NCBI GenBank assembly: GCA_963732855.1
Contig: CAVTBB010000005.1
Span: 372,001-436,000, forward strand
Length of the DNA stretch: 64,000 nt
Source: DASXVU01 sp963732855
Lineage (GTDB): Archaea; Thermoplasmatota; Thermoplasmata; Methanomassiliicoccales; UBA472
Reading direction: 5' to 3'
A program made the translations under genes and the position numbers. The notes under the pieces are model-generated. The model saw only the letters and a program-made list of their open reading frames with translations. It was not told the origin of the DNA and searched no databases. This document shows, piece after piece, positions 62,460 through 64,000 of this stretch (position 1 is the stretch's first letter; the number at the start of each line of letters is the position of its first letter).

Positions 62460-62900
62460 CTAGAGACCAGGATAGGAGACCAAGTGGTCCATGACGTAGC
62501 AGATATCCATCTTCTCGAAACCAAGGGGCTGGATCTTCTTGTCCAGCAGGGTGAGAAGCTCCTTGTCATCAGTCGCCTTTATCCGGAACATGATCCGCCG
62601 GTCACCGGTCACGTGAAGTATCTCCGAGACGTTTTGCAGTTCCAATAGCCCAGTGAGCGCCATGGACTCTTTCTTCGGGTCGATCTCTGCAGAGACATAT
62701 GCATCTGCGCATATGCCGACCCTCCTCTCGTCCACAATAGCTGTGTATCCAAGGATCGTACGGTCCTCCTCCATCCCCTTGATCCGGTCACGAATCGTCG
62801 AAGGGGAACGCTGGAGCATGCGGCCGATCTCCTCGTTGGTCAGCTTTCCGTTCTTCTGCAAAAGCTGTAGGATGAGTCGGTCCAACTCGTCCTGCTTCAT
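62460..62900 (-). CDS. Lrp/AsnC-family transcriptional regulator
   Basis: 146 residues. The N-terminal helix-turn-helix is LDRLILQLLQKNGKLTNEEIGRMLQRSPSTIRDRIKGMEEDRTILG shortened: LTNEEIGRMLQRSPSTIRDR. The C-terminal RAM (ligand-binding) domain follows: AYVSAEIDPKKE, VTGDRRIMFRIKATD. Likely cotranscribed with or regulating the transporter downstream. Confidence 0.9.
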   Translation of the reverse strand: MKQDELDRLILQLLQKNGKLTNEEIGRMLQRSPSTIRDRIKGMEEDRTILGYTAIVDERRVGICADAYVSAEIDPKKESMALTGLLELQNVSEILHVTGDRRIMFRIKATDDKELLTLLDKKIQPLGFEKMDICYVMDHLVSYPGL

Positions 62901-62981
62901 CGGCAGTTGATTGTGGTCCCGGTTTAGAAATACTTTTCCGTCACAGACCTGAGCTGGCTTTCCTTTAGGGAACCGATGGAA

Positions 62982-63590
62982 TCATTGGGTATCGCATTTT
63001 TCAAGGCGTCCAGTTATTCTCTTCTTCCGATAGTAAGATGCAGCGAAGGAGATGATGATGACCGCGATGACCATGGTGAGCACCACGATGGTCGCCGTTT
63101 CCCGGTCCCAGTATTCGATGAACAATCCACTGGCCAGAAGTATGAGTCCATACTTTACGAAACCTCCGATGAGAACGTATTTCAGAGATTTTCTGAGGCT
63201 CCAGTTGCATATCGAGGCGAAGGCGCCGAGGAACGGAACGACAGGGGCCACTCGATTGACAAGGATCAATCTCTCATCGTGACAGATAAGGAAGCCCCGA
63301 AATTTGTCCACCCCCCGGTGGATCAGTTTTGGGACCTTGACCTTTCTTACCACATAGTACAGAGTGAAGAAACCCAAAACCTCTGAGATCGCTATCGTGG
63401 CTAGAATCAGCGAACCGAACCATAGCGTCGCGATCTCGGTCTGGCTGGCAAAGATGCCGACCGTGAATAGTTCCGGCACAGTTGGAAAGAGGATGGCATC
63501 GATGTAGAACAGCAGGAAGATGCAGATCAGCCCGCCCACGACTCGTGTCGGATCGAATATTCCGGTAATGATCGAAGTGATGTCTGCCAT
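62982..63590 (-). CDS. VTT/DedA-like integral membrane protein, paralogue of 21499-22089
   Basis: 202 residues. LICIFLLFYIDAILFPTVPELF and NRVAPVVPFLGAFASICNWS, LRKSLKYVLIGGFVKYGLIL match the copy at 21499 almost word for word. About five hydrophobic segments and a basic C-terminus. A lipid or lipid-linked substrate transfer role is possible. It is not next to glycosyltransferases. Confidence 0.8.
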   Translation of the reverse strand: MADITSIITGIFDPTRVVGGLICIFLLFYIDAILFPTVPELFTVGIFASQTEIATLWFGSLILATIAISEVLGFFTLYYVVRKVKVPKLIHRGVDKFRGFLICHDERLILVNRVAPVVPFLGAFASICNWSLRKSLKYVLIGGFVKYGLILLASGLFIEYWDRETATIVVLTMVIAVIIISFAASYYRKKRITGRLEKCDTQ

Positions 63591-63677
63591 CCTTGAGACA
63601 TAAGGTGCCTTTCGTACATGATATTAGCTACAAGACCGTATTGTCATTCGCCTTTGATTTCCCCTTTCTCGTTCGCT

Positions 63678-64000
63678 TCATGGGTCGCTCTTCTCGATTT
63701 TTGAGCGATATCGATCCCGTCTCATTAGGGCCTCGGTCAGTATCTTCAGGTGGTCGGCTGCCAACTCCGGTAGCCGATCCAGCGGGAATAGCCCCGCATC
63801 GGCCGCATCGTCCCCTCCGCGCAGGGTTCCACCTATCGGTTGAAGGTTGAACGCTATCGTGATGAAGTGTCCTCGAGGGTCCCGGTCCGCTGTGGAATAG
63901 ACCCCCACCAGGTCCAGGACCCGTGTCCTCAGGCCGGTCTCTTCCTCGAACTCCCTGACCACGCATTCTTCCAGCGTCTCGCCATACTCCACGATGCCGC
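63678..64000 (-). CDS. Nudix hydrolase, partial (N-terminus beyond window)
   Basis: At least 107 residues. The Nudix box is GETLEECVVREFEEETGLRT (G-x5-E-x7-REUxEE-x-GU). VYSTADRDPRGHFITIAFNL is typical of ADP-ribose or 8-oxo-dGTP pyrophosphatases; the substrate is not decided by this part. The frame is open at the window edge, so the start is missing. It precedes the VTT-like gene on the same strand. Confidence 0.9.
   Translation of the reverse strand, partial: GIVEYGETLEECVVREFEEETGLRTRVLDLVGVYSTADRDPRGHFITIAFNLQPIGGTLRGGDDAADAGLFPLDRLPELAADHLKILTEALMRRDRYRSKIEKSDP

Noticed and set aside
1..64000. CRISPR array or cas genes
   Set aside because: No regularly spaced direct repeats and no Cas-like protein seen on either strand.

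Overview
This window is archaeal chromosome. It carries archaeal-type threonyl-tRNA synthetase, RNase P component 4, ribosomal protein L10e, Dph2 (diphthamide), TrmB- and Lrp-type regulators, an archaellin-like protein and genes for isoprenoid ether lipids. A homologue of MtxX (methanogenesis marker 4), the many leaderless-looking starts placed about 26 nt after a TATA box, and the gene mix suggest Thermoplasmatota, most likely Methanomassiliicoccales or a close relative. No mcr gene is present, so methanogenesis itself cannot be claimed from the window.

Layout. 1-6.5 kb: a DNA-alkylation repair pair (a frameshifted Ogt relic and an Ada-like protein), tRNA-Arg(CCT), an SlyD-type FKBP, an M42 aminopeptidase, a membrane-tethered PHP hydrolase, a membrane beta-propeller protein and tRNA-Thr(TGT). 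7-17 kb: arginine biosynthesis, with one leftward unit (argC-argJ-argB-argD, an ACT-domain protein, a class III aminotransferase, a cupin) divergent from argG-argH. 17.6-24 kb: thiDN, three GT4 glycosyltransferases, a VTT/DedA-like membrane protein and a membrane-tethered FKBP, probably an envelope glycoconjugate locus. 24-27 kb: thrS and a lone archaellin-like gene. 27-31.7 kb: a leuA-leuC-leuD-leuB operon with an unusual leader. 31.9-38.8 kb: mtxX-queD-queC-queE (preQ0/archaeosine), dph2, rpl10e, a GNAT, RNase P component 4, a CRM-domain protein and serS. 39-40 kb: an IS110-family element. 41-47 kb: a methyltransferase, an MscS channel and a 1407-residue pilin-like anchored protein with a lamin-tail domain.

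47.3-52 kb is the most interesting block. A TrmB-family regulator diverges from an operon encoding a tetraether lipid synthase (Tes) homologue, a two-cluster ferredoxin and a geranylgeranyl reductase, with mevalonate kinase convergent behind it. A perfect 7-bp inverted repeat sits between the regulator and Tes. Together these genes would supply isoprenoid precursor, saturate the lipid tails and join them into membrane-spanning tetraethers.

52.8-54.8 kb is a graveyard of mobile DNA: relics of a tyrosine recombinase, a serine recombinase and an MT-A70 adenine methyltransferase. 54.8-64 kb holds a methyltransferase, a QueG-like iron-sulfur protein, a broken FIST sensor gene, a cupin, a small ferredoxin, a 1.2-kb gene-poor stretch, a peroxiredoxin, an ArsB/SLC13-type transporter, an Lrp regulator, a second VTT-like protein and the edge of a Nudix gene.

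Several otherwise recognisable genes (ogt, FIST, the N-terminus of the class III aminotransferase) are each explained by single extra bases. These may be real pseudogenes or consensus errors.
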